DNA of 64,000 nt from Arthrobacter methylotrophus (GCF_039539965.1 NZ_BAABED010000001.1:2108001-2172000), one strand, 5' to 3'; counted from the stretch's first letter, positions 49,951 through 57,916 are shown. Numbers and translations: made by a program. The notes: generated by a model not told the origin, from the letters alone.

Positions 49951-51239
49951 CGGAGTACCCCCAACTTTTGCAGGCGTTCGATGGTTTCGGCGTCGAAGCC
50001 GTTCTCCAGCAGCACCTCCACATTGTGCTCGCCGAGCCGCGGCGCCACGCGTCGGATGGAAGGCGGGGTCGCAGACAGGCGAATGGGGGCATTGAGCATC
50101 TTCACGGTGCCGACGCCCGGGTGCTCAGCCTCCACGATCATGCCGTTGGCCTCAGTCTGGGCATCGGCCAACGCCTGTTCCAGCGTGTGGACGGGCGCGT
50201 TGAGCAGACCTTGGCTCTCCAGCTGGTTGGTCCAGTACTCGGTGGTGTTCGTAGCGATGCGCTCCCGGAAAATCGCCTGCAAGGCCGGCTTGTGCTTGAA
50301 CTGCTGTTCCAGGTTGGCGAACTCCGGCCGCTGGGTAAGGTCTTCGTCCAGGCCCAACGCTTGGGAAATCCGGGCCAGCGGGTCGGGGGTGAAGCCGCCG
50401 ACCATGCAGACGGCGCCGTCGGTGGTTTCAAAGACGCCGCTCAACGGCATGGCGCCCCAGTTGACTTCGTAGCCGCGGTTGAGCTGCATGCAGGCCTCCT
50501 GCATCTGCAGGTGGAGCATCGAGTCGTACATCGTCACCTCGACCTTTTGCCCGACACCGGATGCCTCACGGGCGCGCAGTGCCAGCAGGATGCCCTGCAT
50601 GAGGTGCATGCCCGTGATGTAGTCGCACAGCGTGGTCGGGTAGATGGAAGGCTTCATGTCGTCCGACTCGCGCCGCCACATCACCCCCGAGTACGCTTGC
50701 GCGATTGCGTCCTGGCCACCCTTGTGCGAATAGGGACCAACCGGGCCGAAGCCCGTGCCGGAGGCCCAGATGATCCCCGGATTCTCCGCCTTGAGTTCCT
50801 CGTAACCGAAGCCCATCCGTTCCATCACTCCGGAGCGGAAATTGCTGACCACCACGTCGGCGTCGGCCATGACCCGGCGGAGGACTGCCTTGCCCTCGTC
50901 GGTGCGGGTGTCCACGGAAACGCTGCGCTTGTTGCGGTTGATGGAAAGGAAGATCGGGTTGTCCTGGCCGTCCTTGTCCGGGAAGGAGTTGCGCGAGATG
51001 TCGCCGGCGCCCGGACGTTCCACCTTGATGATGTCCGCGCCGTAGTCGCCCAGCAGCTGGGTGCAGGACGGTCCCATGAACACCTGGGTGAAATCGACGA
51101 TCTTGATTCCCTCGAGCGGGAGCGGGGTACCAGCGGGGAGCGGGATGCCGATGGGCTTGGCAGCGTCGGCGGGCGCCGAGGCGGACGCTGCGGCTGTGCC
51201 GCTCAGGACGCTCTCATCGAGAAGGGTCTCGGTGCTCAT
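49947..51239 (-). CDS. CaiB/BaiF (class III) CoA-transferase
   Basis: A 430-residue class III transferase moving CoA between carboxylic acids. Characteristic: GIKIVDFTQVFMGPSCTQLL, GADIIKVERPGAGD, RNKRSVSVDTRTDEGK and the catalytic aspartate in SHKGGQDAIAQAYSGVM. The C-terminus (EAEHPGVGTVKMLNAPIRLS, then APRLGEHNVEVLLENGF) is the usual lid domain. It probably activates the operon's acid substrate. ATG overlaps the FAD oxidoreductase stop. Confidence 0.93.
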   Translation of the reverse strand: MSTETLLDESVLSGTAAASASAPADAAKPIGIPLPAGTPLPLEGIKIVDFTQVFMGPSCTQLLGDYGADIIKVERPGAGDISRNSFPDKDGQDNPIFLSINRNKRSVSVDTRTDEGKAVLRRVMADADVVVSNFRSGVMERMGFGYEELKAENPGIIWASGTGFGPVGPYSHKGGQDAIAQAYSGVMWRRESDDMKPSIYPTTLCDYITGMHLMQGILLALRAREASGVGQKVEVTMYDSMLHLQMQEACMQLNRGYEVNWGAMPLSGVFETTDGAVCMVGGFTPDPLARISQALGLDEDLTQRPEFANLEQQFKHKPALQAIFRERIATNTTEYWTNQLESQGLLNAPVHTLEQALADAQTEANGMIVEAEHPGVGTVKMLNAPIRLSATPPSIRRVAPRLGEHNVEVLLENGFDAETIERLQKLGVLR

Positions 51240-52618
51240 GCTCCCACCACCGCTTCGGCGTCGACGGTAGCGTTCGACGACGGGACGTCGCCCGGGTCGG
51301 CGCCGTGCCGGCGCATGCCCTGCTGGATGTCCTGCGCGGACACCTCGCGGACGAGGGTACCGTTCTGGACCGCCAGCGCGGCCGCGATGCCCACTGCCTG
51401 GCCCATTGCCATGCAGGGCGGGATCTCCCGGGACATTTTCTGGGCCTCGGGGGTAGCCGAGTAGTGGCGGCCGGCGACGAGCAGCTGGTCCACTTCCTTG
51501 GGAAGCAGCGAGCGGTACGGGTAGTAGTAGTCACGGCCGCGGGCCACGGTGTCCGCGAAGTGGCGGCGGGAGGTGACATCCTCCTTCGTCATGACGTACT
51601 CGCCCTCGAGCAGGCGGGTCTGGCGGACGCCCATCTGGGACGCGACGTCGAGCATGTAGCAGTTCTCGAAGCCCGGCAGGTGCGCACGCACGTATTCCAC
51701 GGCCTCGGTGATCCGGTCCCGTGCGGCGAACTCAGCGGCGGTCATGTCCGCAGGGTTCACGCCGTCGTATCCGGTCATGTGGGGAGCGTTGCACCAGACC
51801 ACGCCGTCGATGGGTGTCTTGAGCCACCACAGTTCCCAGGCACCGCCCAGAAGCCGCTTAATGGTGCGGTTGATGGCGCGTGCTTCCTTCGGGTTGGCCT
51901 GTTCGAAGGCTTCCGCGGCCGCAGTGTCTACGTTGCCGAGGCGGAAGACGAGGGTGGTGAGGTAGCTGTCCTTGATGTGGCTGGCGCCGGCACGGGAGGC
52001 GACGTCGATGTCGCCGGTCGTGTCGATGACGATGTCCGCCGTGAAGGCTTGCGGCCCGGACTTGGTTTCGCAGATGACGCCCTTGATCACGCCGTTGTCA
52101 ACGATCGGGCGGGAGAACCAGGAGTGGAGGCGGAGGTTGACGCCGGCTTCGCGGACGAGGTCGTTGGAGACTCGCTTCCAGCCGTCGGGGTCGAAGGCTG
52201 CGGCGTAGCAGATGGGCTTGGGGTTCGTGTGGGAGTGGAAGTCGAAGGTGCCGTAGCGGCCCCACTTGTTCCAGAGTTCCTCGGAGGTTTTGCGGTCATC
52301 GGCAGGCGGCACGATTGCCAGGCCGAGCTTCTGCAGGCGTTCCACGTACTCGGAAACGATGCCGGTAACCGTGATTTCCTGGCCGTTGATCATGTCATCG
52401 AGAACCAGGACCATGCCCCCGGAGGCCAGGCCGCCGAGGGAAGAGTAGCGCTCCAGGAGGGTGACGGATGCGCCGGACCGTGCTGCGGTGACCGCGGCGG
52501 CCACGCCGGCGGGCCCACCGCCGACCACGAGCACATCGGAGCGGGAGATGACGGGCGCGGTGAGATCCGCCGTCGTCGTACTGAGTTCCAGTGACGATGT
52601 GGTGGCAAAGGGGTTCAT
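51236..52618 (-). CDS. FAD-dependent oxidoreductase (FAD_oxidored family)
   Basis: A 460-residue flavoprotein, first gene of the operon. N-terminal FAD motif DVLVVGGGPAGVAAAVTAAR with LERYSSLGGLASGGMVLVLD, and the FAD_oxidored feature DIVIDTTGDIDVASRAGASH. The C-terminal closing FAD contact is LLVAGRHYSATPEAQ ... CMAMGQAVGIAAALAVQNGT. It fits PF12831-type enzymes that oxidise C-H or C-N bonds in small acids. It would carry out the first oxidation of the unknown substrate, possibly passing electrons to the operon ferredoxin. GGATCC-type ribosome site only. Confidence 0.88.
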   Translation of the reverse strand: MNPFATTSSLELSTTTADLTAPVISRSDVLVVGGGPAGVAAAVTAARSGASVTLLERYSSLGGLASGGMVLVLDDMINGQEITVTGIVSEYVERLQKLGLAIVPPADDRKTSEELWNKWGRYGTFDFHSHTNPKPICYAAAFDPDGWKRVSNDLVREAGVNLRLHSWFSRPIVDNGVIKGVICETKSGPQAFTADIVIDTTGDIDVASRAGASHIKDSYLTTLVFRLGNVDTAAAEAFEQANPKEARAINRTIKRLLGGAWELWWLKTPIDGVVWCNAPHMTGYDGVNPADMTAAEFAARDRITEAVEYVRAHLPGFENCYMLDVASQMGVRQTRLLEGEYVMTKEDVTSRRHFADTVARGRDYYYPYRSLLPKEVDQLLVAGRHYSATPEAQKMSREIPPCMAMGQAVGIAAALAVQNGTLVREVSAQDIQQGMRRHGADPGDVPSSNATVDAEAVVGA

Positions 52619-52787
52619 GGTGGAGGATCCTTACTTCCCGGCGGGCATGCCGTTGGAACGGTTGCCGGGGTATAGACGAGGTGCTCAGGAGGAGCTCGCG
52701 GCGGTGCACGCAGCGAACCAGCCTGGCGGAGGGCATGACGAGTAGAGGTCCCCGGGGACGTGGACACGGAAATGGAGATGTTTACGA

Positions 52788-52806
52788 ACGGACCTCCAGG
52801 GTCCGT
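52788..52806 (-). terminator. Hairpin after the XRE-cupin gene
   Basis: ACGGACC/GGTCCGT perfect 7-base arms with a 5-base loop, about 40 bases after the regulator stop. A second palindrome GTCCCCGGGGAC is 30 bases further. Together they probably separate the regulator from the catabolic operon. Confidence 0.45.
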
Positions 52807-52843
52807 GCGTGTGTGGGATCGAGCGGCGGTTAGCGCCGGCTGA

Positions 52844-53452
52844 TCACCACACGTGAGGGGCGTTGACCCAGATCGCTACGCATACCTCTTCGTAGCTGTT
52901 TTTGTACCAGTGGGGCGTATCCGACGAGAAAGTAATCGAATCGCCGGCTTCAAGCGTGTAGCACTCACCGTCGAGGAAGATGTCTTTCCTTCCCGAGAGG
53001 ATGATGCCGAATTCCTCGCCGCTATGGCGGAACGGAGTGGCGCTGGTGTCGTGGCCTGGCGGACTCACGATCCATTGGGCCTCCAAGGCACCGTTGAGAT
53101 CCGGAGTCAGGAGCTCGTAGACTGCCTCTCCCACGGACTTTTTGGTGACGCCTTTGAGGTTTCGCCGCTCGGACTTGCGGACAACCGGCGACCTGGTTTC
53201 TTCCTGGCCGAGGAAGAACTTCCCTACGGGAATGTCCAGGCCGTGAGCCAGCTGTGCCAAGGTGGTGAATGACGGATTGGCCAGCCCACGTTCGATCTGG
53301 CTGACGATCGCCGGGCTGAGACCGGTGATTTCCGAGAGTTTGGACAGGGTCATCCCCTTGTCCTTGCGCATCGTGCGGACCTTGTTGCCGACAGTTGCCA
53401 GAAGCGCGCTCGTGCCGGCCGGTGAGGATGCCGTGATGATCTCGTTGGTCAT
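52844..53452 (-). CDS. XRE-family regulator with C-terminal cupin sensor domain
   Basis: A 202-residue PuuR/MadR-like regulator. Residues 20-75 form the helix-turn-helix: NKVRTMRKDKGMTLSKLSEI, then TGLSPAIVSQIERGLANPSF and LAHGLDIPVGKFF. Residues 125-195 are a cupin barrel (SGEEFGIILSGRKDIFLDGE ... PHWYKNSYEEVCVAIWVNAP) that would sense a small acid. It lies between the catabolic operon and the importer. A box in its own -10 region is repeated before the importer side, pointing to autoregulation and co-control. Confidence 0.93.
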   Translation of the reverse strand: MTNEIITASSPAGTSALLATVGNKVRTMRKDKGMTLSKLSEITGLSPAIVSQIERGLANPSFTTLAQLAHGLDIPVGKFFLGQEETRSPVVRKSERRNLKGVTKKSVGEAVYELLTPDLNGALEAQWIVSPPGHDTSATPFRHSGEEFGIILSGRKDIFLDGECYTLEAGDSITFSSDTPHWYKNSYEEVCVAIWVNAPHVW

Positions 53453-53478
53453 GATCCAGCTTTCTCTCGGTGAGCTGC

Positions 53479-53514
53479 CTCACATAACTATAGTGAAAAA
53501 TTTTAGCGAATCAA
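53479..53514 (-). promoter_or_regulatory. Promoter and operator box of the XRE-cupin gene
   Basis: Minus strand: TTGATT (53509-53514), 16-base spacer, TATAGT (53487-53492), with the box TATAGTTATGTGAG (53479-53492) overlapping the -10. It is 27 bases from ATG 53452. The box is nearly identical to the one at 53639 on the other strand. Confidence 0.6.
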
Positions 53515-53616
53515 TGGTTTGGTCAAATTTTTCTTCTTGACCGCGCTCAGCCGCGGCCTCGTGGTGGGGAACTCTTCAATGCTGGCGCGGCAGTAGGGGC
53601 TATTTATCAAAAAGCA

Positions 53617-53652
53617 TTGACCTGGTGAATATCTTCAATATAGTTAAGTGAG
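53617..53652 (+). promoter_or_regulatory. Promoter and operator box facing the importer gene
   Basis: TTGACC (53617-53622), 16-base spacer, TATAGT (53639-53644), with the box TATAGTTAAGTGAG (53639-53652). Same architecture and box as the regulator promoter. Expected to start a transcript through the importer at 54003 with a leader of about 350 bases. Confidence 0.6.
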
Positions 53653-54002
53653 TCGCATCACGTCGGGAAGTTTGCAACACGAACAGAGACGCGGGCGCTA
53701 TAGCCTTCTGGCGGAAGGCCCAGCCCAGCCCCATGTCCACCCTCGTGTTCCCATGCTGATCCTGCGGCATCCAAGCAAGCCATCCACGTTCCTTGTTTAC
53801 GGACTGGGTGTCCCCGTTTGCTTCAAAGCGCTACGAAGAGGCACGCGTAGCTATCTGGGCTAACTCGCTTCCCATGAGGTGAGTTGGTACGGCCTCGCCG
53901 AACCAAGCCAAAATGATAGTTTCGATCACCGTCCATACCCCTGGATGTCAACGGTGATCCGTACCCTCACGCACCGCCAAGGTGCGGAGGAAGGAAAGAA
54001 TC
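53653..54002 (+). other. Long leader of the importer gene, with an inverted repeat
   Basis: About 350 bases without a convincing gene; a 71-residue frame at 53648 looks random. An inverted repeat GATCACCGT/ACGGTGATC (53924-53932 and 53951-53959, 18-base spacing) lies 44 bases before the importer start and could be an operator or leader structure. Confidence 0.45.
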
Positions 54003-55307
54003 ATGACTGACACTGTCGTCAAGAATGGCCCGGAGAGCGCCCGGAAATCCCGGCTCTCTCCGGAAATCCGCCGCGGGCTGCTGGGCCTCGGACTCGGGAA
54101 CACCCTTGAGTGGTATGACTGGATGGTCTTCGGACTCCTGTCTGCCTTCATCGGGCCAAAGTTCTTCCCCTCGCAGGACCCTACCGCGGCGACCCTTAAC
54201 GCCCTGGCGGTCTTCGCCGTCGGCTTCGCGTTCCGTCCGCTGGGCGGCGTCCTCCTCGGTACTTTCGCGGACAGAATCGGCCGTCGAAAGGTGATGCTGT
54301 GGTCCATCATGATGATGGCAATCACCACGTTGGTCATTGCCTTGTGCCCGACATACCAGCAGATCGGCGGCGCTGCCGGCGCCATCCTCCTGGTCTGCCG
54401 CATCGTGCAGGGAATCTCGACCGGTGTTGAAGCTCCGCTTTCCACCGCACACGCCGTCGAACTGGTTCCCGTGGGACGCGAAGGCTTCGTCGCCGGGATC
54501 ATCTCCTTCTTCGTCAACTCGGGCATTCTCCTCGCCTCGCTAGTCAGCTACCTGTGCAGCCTGATGCTGAGCGGGGCTGTCATGGCCGATTGGGGTTGGC
54601 GCGTTCCTTTCATCGTGGGCGCAATCTTCGGCTTCGTCGTGGTCTACCTTCGCCGGACCCTCCCGGAAACCATGCGGCCCGAGGAGCTTGCCGAGAACTC
54701 CTCGAAGGCTGTTTGGGGCGGGGTGCGCAAGCATTGGCTGAGCGTGCTGGCCATCACCTTCGTCGTTGGGGCGGCGCAAGCCTACAACTACGCCTGGAAT
54801 ACGGGACTGCCCACCGCGGCCCGCAGCGGCTTCAAAGAAGACGCGACCGCGGTCTTCGCCCTCACCACCATTCTTGGCGTGGTGTTGGTTGTCGGCAGCC
54901 TGGTGGTCGGCAAATTCGCCGATGGCAAGTCGATTTCCAAGTGGTTCCTGATCACCCGCGCCCTGTCCATTCCGTCGGTCTTCCTTATGCTGATGTACTT
55001 CCGTCCGGGCATCGGCGGATTCGCCGCGGTCCTTCTGGGCGGCTCGGTCGTCCTGGTGCTGAACATGACCCTGTACAACGTCGTGACCAGTTCCCTGATG
55101 CCCAAATCCTGCCGCGGCGCCGGGACTTCCCTCGGTTACGGAATCGGCGTCGCGATCTTCGGTGGCACGGCCTCTTACCTTCTGGTCTGGCTCCAGTCCA
55201 TGAATGCATCGTGGATCTTCCCGGTTTACGTCGCAGTGCTGTCTGTGTTGAGCATCGTGTTCTACCTGCTGGCACGGCGGAAGAGCGGCATCTTCATTGG
55301 AAGCTAG
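54003..55307 (+). CDS. MFS transporter, metabolite:H+ symporter (MHS) type
   Basis: A 434-residue importer from ATG 54003 (GGAAGGAAAG upstream). It has MHS/ProP-type features: GLGLGNTLEWYDWMVFGLLS at helix 1, motif A GTFADRIGRRKVMLWSIMMM and GISTGVEAPLSTAHAVELVP in helix 4-5. Twelve hydrophobic helices. This subfamily takes up organic acids and similar solutes with protons (shikimate, proline/betaine, citrate and others). It is opposite the catabolic operon and probably brings in its substrate. Confidence 0.91.
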   Translation: MTDTVVKNGPESARKSRLSPEIRRGLLGLGLGNTLEWYDWMVFGLLSAFIGPKFFPSQDPTAATLNALAVFAVGFAFRPLGGVLLGTFADRIGRRKVMLWSIMMMAITTLVIALCPTYQQIGGAAGAILLVCRIVQGISTGVEAPLSTAHAVELVPVGREGFVAGIISFFVNSGILLASLVSYLCSLMLSGAVMADWGWRVPFIVGAIFGFVVVYLRRTLPETMRPEELAENSSKAVWGGVRKHWLSVLAITFVVGAAQAYNYAWNTGLPTAARSGFKEDATAVFALTTILGVVLVVGSLVVGKFADGKSISKWFLITRALSIPSVFLMLMYFRPGIGGFAAVLLGGSVVLVLNMTLYNVVTSSLMPKSCRGAGTSLGYGIGVAIFGGTASYLLVWLQSMNASWIFPVYVAVLSVLSIVFYLLARRKSGIFIGS

Positions 55308-55358
55308 GAATGCGCCCGGATACGTTCGGCCCAGACCATTGTGGTTCCGGAGGTGCCC

Positions 55359-55811
55359 GTGATCTCGTTTGACCTCAGTCCGTCCGATGTGGAGCTCTAC
55401 ACCGCGGCCCGTCAACTGCTCCTTACGGCCCATCACGGCGAGAACCATCGTGTGGCCGCCGCCATGCGGGGCGCCTCAGGGGCGATCTACCTTGGCCTTC
55501 ATGTCGGTTCCAAACGAATCAACGTGTGCGCCGAATCCAGCGCCCTCGCCAACGCCCGCATTGCACAGGAAGCCTCCATTAAGTCGACCGTTGCGGTCAG
55601 CATGGACGAACGCGGCGAGCCCCAGGTCACCAATCCTTGTGGCGTTTGCCGGGAGCTGCTTCGGAACTATGGGGCCCAGACGACTGTTCTGGTTGATGCC
55701 GGGGGAGAAGTGGGAACAGTCAACCTGGAGGAACTCCTGCCGTATCCCTGGATGCGGGCCACCGAGACCGAATGGACCACCCAGCCGCCAGAAGCCATGA
55801 AGACCCACTAA
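55359..55811 (+). CDS. Cytidine deaminase-fold protein
   Basis: About 150 residues from GTG 55359, with GGAGG 5 bases upstream; a longer GTG at 55341 has none. The zinc-dependent deaminase core is visible: the first ligand and catalytic glutamate in NVCAESSALANARI and the second pair in NPCGVCRELLRNYG (C-A-E ... P-C-x-x-C). Overall similarity is to cytidine/blasticidin-S deaminase-like proteins. It follows the importer by about 50 bases in the same direction, so it probably acts on the imported compound, removing an amino group from a ring. The nucleoside-salvage alternative cannot be excluded. Confidence 0.86.
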   Translation: MISFDLSPSDVELYTAARQLLLTAHHGENHRVAAAMRGASGAIYLGLHVGSKRINVCAESSALANARIAQEASIKSTVAVSMDERGEPQVTNPCGVCRELLRNYGAQTTVLVDAGGEVGTVNLEELLPYPWMRATETEWTTQPPEAMKTH

Positions 55812-55817
55812 GCGCGA

Positions 55818-55857
55818 CGGAAATGGCCGGCACTCTTTTGAGTCCCGGCCATTTCCG
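55818..55857. terminator. Bidirectional terminator-like hairpin
   Basis: Perfect 13-base arms CGGAAATGGCCGG/CCGGCCATTTCCG, with an inner stem ACTC-TTTT-GAGT. It lies just after the deaminase stop and before the DUF1508 gene stop on the other strand, so it can serve both. Confidence 0.7.
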
Positions 55858-55897
55858 AAGTTCGCCACTATTTGTTGCCGCTATTTGACCAGTTCAG

Positions 55898-56221
55898 CTA
55901 TCGCTTGGACGTCAGCATTTTGTGGCCACGTTTACGAACGATGGAGGTGCGGCCCAGCCAATTCCGGACCCGGATCGGCTCTGCCTCGGCAGGGGCTGGG
56001 GCGGAGATTCCCGGTACTGGTCCGGATGCCGCCCGACGGTTCGGACACAAGTCCGTGATCAGACCCATTCCCGCACATGCCCGCACTTCGCGGATTCCCA
56101 GCACTGCATCGCGCTTGGTCTCAAACTCCTTCGAGACCGCCATGACAGTCCCGTCGGCTGCCTTCAACCGGAACCTGTAGCGTTCCCGGGCATCGACAAA
56201 CAATTCAAACTTACCTGCCAT
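55898..56221 (-). CDS. DUF1508 (YegP-like) single-domain protein
   Basis: 107 residues from ATG 56221 (GGGGAGG, 7-base spacing). One DUF1508 unit at residues 4-60: FELFVDARERYRFRLKAADG, VMAVSKEFETKRDAVLGIRE, VRACAGMGLITDLCPN. The tail is basic (RKRGHKMLTSKR). It is clearly a paralogue of the protein at 3344-3721, sharing the RFRLKA.DGTV and AGMGLITDLCP strings. Confidence 0.8.
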   Translation of the reverse strand: MAGKFELFVDARERYRFRLKAADGTVMAVSKEFETKRDAVLGIREVRACAGMGLITDLCPNRRAASGPVPGISAPAPAEAEPIRVRNWLGRTSIVRKRGHKMLTSKR

Positions 56222-56284
56222 TCGTTGACCTCCCCAATAGACATATGGTCCTAATGGACCGTACCCGGCGGTCACGAAAATGCA

Positions 56285-56299
56285 AAGCACCCTTAGTAT
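56285..56299 (+). promoter_or_regulatory. AAGCACCCTTAGTAT element
   Basis: Differs by one base from the element at 12685. It is in the divergent region between the DUF1508 gene and the DUF6458 gene, on the plus strand. Confidence 0.45.
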
Positions 56300-56382
56300 T
56301 TTTAGTGGTGTGCCGCGCAGATGCCGGATTCCGCGGCTTGTGGTTGCCGTATGTGGCGACGCCGTGTAACTTTGGCGATGCG

Positions 56383-56398
56383 AAGTAACCTTAGTAAT
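56383..56398 (+). promoter_or_regulatory. AAGTAACCTTAGTAAT element before the DUF6458 gene
   Basis: Follows the AAG-N4-CTTAGTA pattern and ends 42 bases upstream of GTG 56441, a typical promoter distance. It is the second copy in this short region. Confidence 0.5.
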
Positions 56399-56440
56399 AC
56401 CCGCCACCGCCGGGTCCGCGGTTCAGCAGGAGGTACAGCA

Positions 56441-56698
56441 GTGGGTATCGGATCATCCATCTTTCTTATCGCCATAGGCGCCATTCTGGCCTTCGCCATC
56501 CCCGGGGATGTCGTTTCATTCATTGACCTCCACATGGTCGGCTACATCCTCATGGTCGTCGGCGTCATCGGCCTGATCGTTTCGCTCTTCGTTTTCGGCC
56601 CGCGCCGGACCCGCCGGATCAGCGAAAGCCGCTCCACTGTGGACCCGGTCACGGGGGACCGCATCGTGACCCGGGATACCCGCGACGGCGGAATCTAG
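56441..56698 (+). CDS. DUF6458 family small membrane protein
   Basis: 85 residues from GTG 56441 with AGGAGG upstream. Two hydrophobic helices (SSIFLIAIGAILAFAI and GYILMVVGVIGLIVSLFVF) separated by a short VSFIDLHM loop, followed by a polar tail starting PRRTRRISESRSTVDPVTGD, the pattern of the actinobacterial DUF6458 family. Likely an inner-membrane stress protein; no further function is known. Confidence 0.85.
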   Translation: MGIGSSIFLIAIGAILAFAIPGDVVSFIDLHMVGYILMVVGVIGLIVSLFVFGPRRTRRISESRSTVDPVTGDRIVTRDTRDGGI

Positions 56699-56780
56699 CA
56701 AGAGCACAGGCTGGCTCAACCCCGGCACGGCAAACAAACACACCATTGCTGTCCGGGCCGCCCGCGGGGGACCATCGAGC

Positions 56781-57119
56781 ATGACAAAATATCTCATCTC
56801 CTTCCCGAGTGAAGCCATGGTGCTCACCGACAAGGAGCTCCCCATCGTCTCCGCCGAAGCCCACACTGTGATCGAGGAGGCGAAGGCCGCAGGCGTGTAC
56901 GTCTTCGGCGGTGGGATCGAGGAGGGAGTCGATCCCGTGGTGGTTTCCGCCGACGGCTCGGTGAGCACCGATATCTATCCGGGCTCCGAGATTAAAGGTG
57001 CGTTTACCGTGCTGGAGCTGCCGACGCGCGGGGACGCGGTCGAGTGGGCAAAGAAGATGGCGGCGGCCTGCCGCTGCCCTCAGGAACTCCGCGAGTTCCT
57101 GTACGACCCGGCAAGCTAG
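56781..57119 (+). CDS. YCII-related (YciI family) protein
   Basis: A 112-residue dimeric alpha-beta barrel protein: KYLISFPSEAMVLTDKELPI, then VYVFGGGIEEGVDPVVVSAD and FTVLELPTRGDAVEWAKKMA. YCII proteins are often small enzymes or ligand-binding proteins, with a His/Asp pair in catalytic members that is not visible here. The stop overlaps the stop of the truncated GNAT gene on the other strand. Confidence 0.88.
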   Translation: MTKYLISFPSEAMVLTDKELPIVSAEAHTVIEEAKAAGVYVFGGGIEEGVDPVVVSADGSVSTDIYPGSEIKGAFTVLELPTRGDAVEWAKKMAAACRCPQELREFLYDPAS

Positions 57120-57361
57120 CTGCCCTCGGCTCCGGCGTCGATTAACCCAAAAGGGAATCCTGCCCCGGCATCAGCCGCAACAAGGCGACTCGCGATATCC
57201 GCAGCCTGCCATTTCTCGGTGTAGTACTCATCGGGACGCACCGGCTCCCAGGAAGAAAGGTATGCACGGTTGCGCACATACGCGGCGGCCAGCGCTGACG
57301 CATCACTCGAGCGCAATGTGCGCATACTGACATTTTCACTTAGCTGACGCGGTCCAAACAC
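57116..57361 (-). pseudogene. Truncated RimJ-type GNAT acetyltransferase
   Basis: 81 residues corresponding to the first half of a RimJ/RimL-like acetyltransferase: SMRTLRSSDASALAAAYVRN, RAYLSSWEPVRPDEYYTEKW. The acetyl-CoA-binding R/Q-x-x-G-x-A motif and the whole C-terminal half are missing; the frame ends in a TAG shared with the YCII stop. Probably cut off by a past deletion. Confidence 0.65.
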
Positions 57362-57465
57362 CAGTCAACTGTACTCACGGTCTACCCTCAAATGAGGTCC
57401 CCGGTTAGCGTTCGCCTAATGGCCACAAATCAAAGAGTGGCTCGACTCCCCAATACGCTGTATCC

Positions 57466-57916
57466 ATGCAGATTCGTGAAACGACTGTGGATGACTTGGG
57501 ACATGTGAATGCGGTTTGTGATGCCAGCGACCGCGCACGCTGGACAAAAGAGCTGATCGCGCCGAATAACGACCGAGTCGTTTTCGTGGCCGTCACCGCA
57601 GGCGAGGTCGTGGGCGCAGCCAAGACGCATTTCCACCCAGACCCCGAGGGGCGCGCCCCCGCAGGCCACTATCTAGGGGGAGTCGTTGTTGCTCCAGGGT
57701 TCCGACTGCGGGGAGTCGGTTCCGCACTCACCCAGGCGAGAATGGATCTGGTCTCGGGCTTCGAGCGCCTACTATTTCGCGAACGAGTACAACACGGCAT
57801 CCATCAGAATGCACAAGGCGCTGGGCTTCCTGGCCGTCGCCCGATTCGCCGAGATTCACCGCGTGACAGCTGACGACGGCCGGTCAGAGCTCATCCTCTT
57901 CGAAGCGTCCCGGTAA
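57466..57916 (+). pseudogene. GNAT acetyltransferase split by a frameshift
   Basis: The first frame (57466) gives IRETTVDDLGHVNAVCDASD and the acetyl-CoA loop VVVAPGFRLRGVGSALTQAR, then degenerates after VSGFERLL. The overlapping frame one base further along continues as AYYFANEYNTASIRMHKALG and FLAVARF to a stop at 57916, exactly the expected C-terminal half. A one-base insertion or two-base loss near 57755-57775 explains it. Could be a true pseudogene or an assembly error. Confidence 0.75.

Noticed and set aside
51305..52594. A 429-codon plus-strand frame opposite the FAD oxidoreductase
   Set aside because: Antisense shadow of a well-supported gene; no start signal.
53648..53863. A 71-codon frame starting in the operator region before the importer
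   Set aside because: Random composition and no ribosome binding site; the region is better read as a leader.
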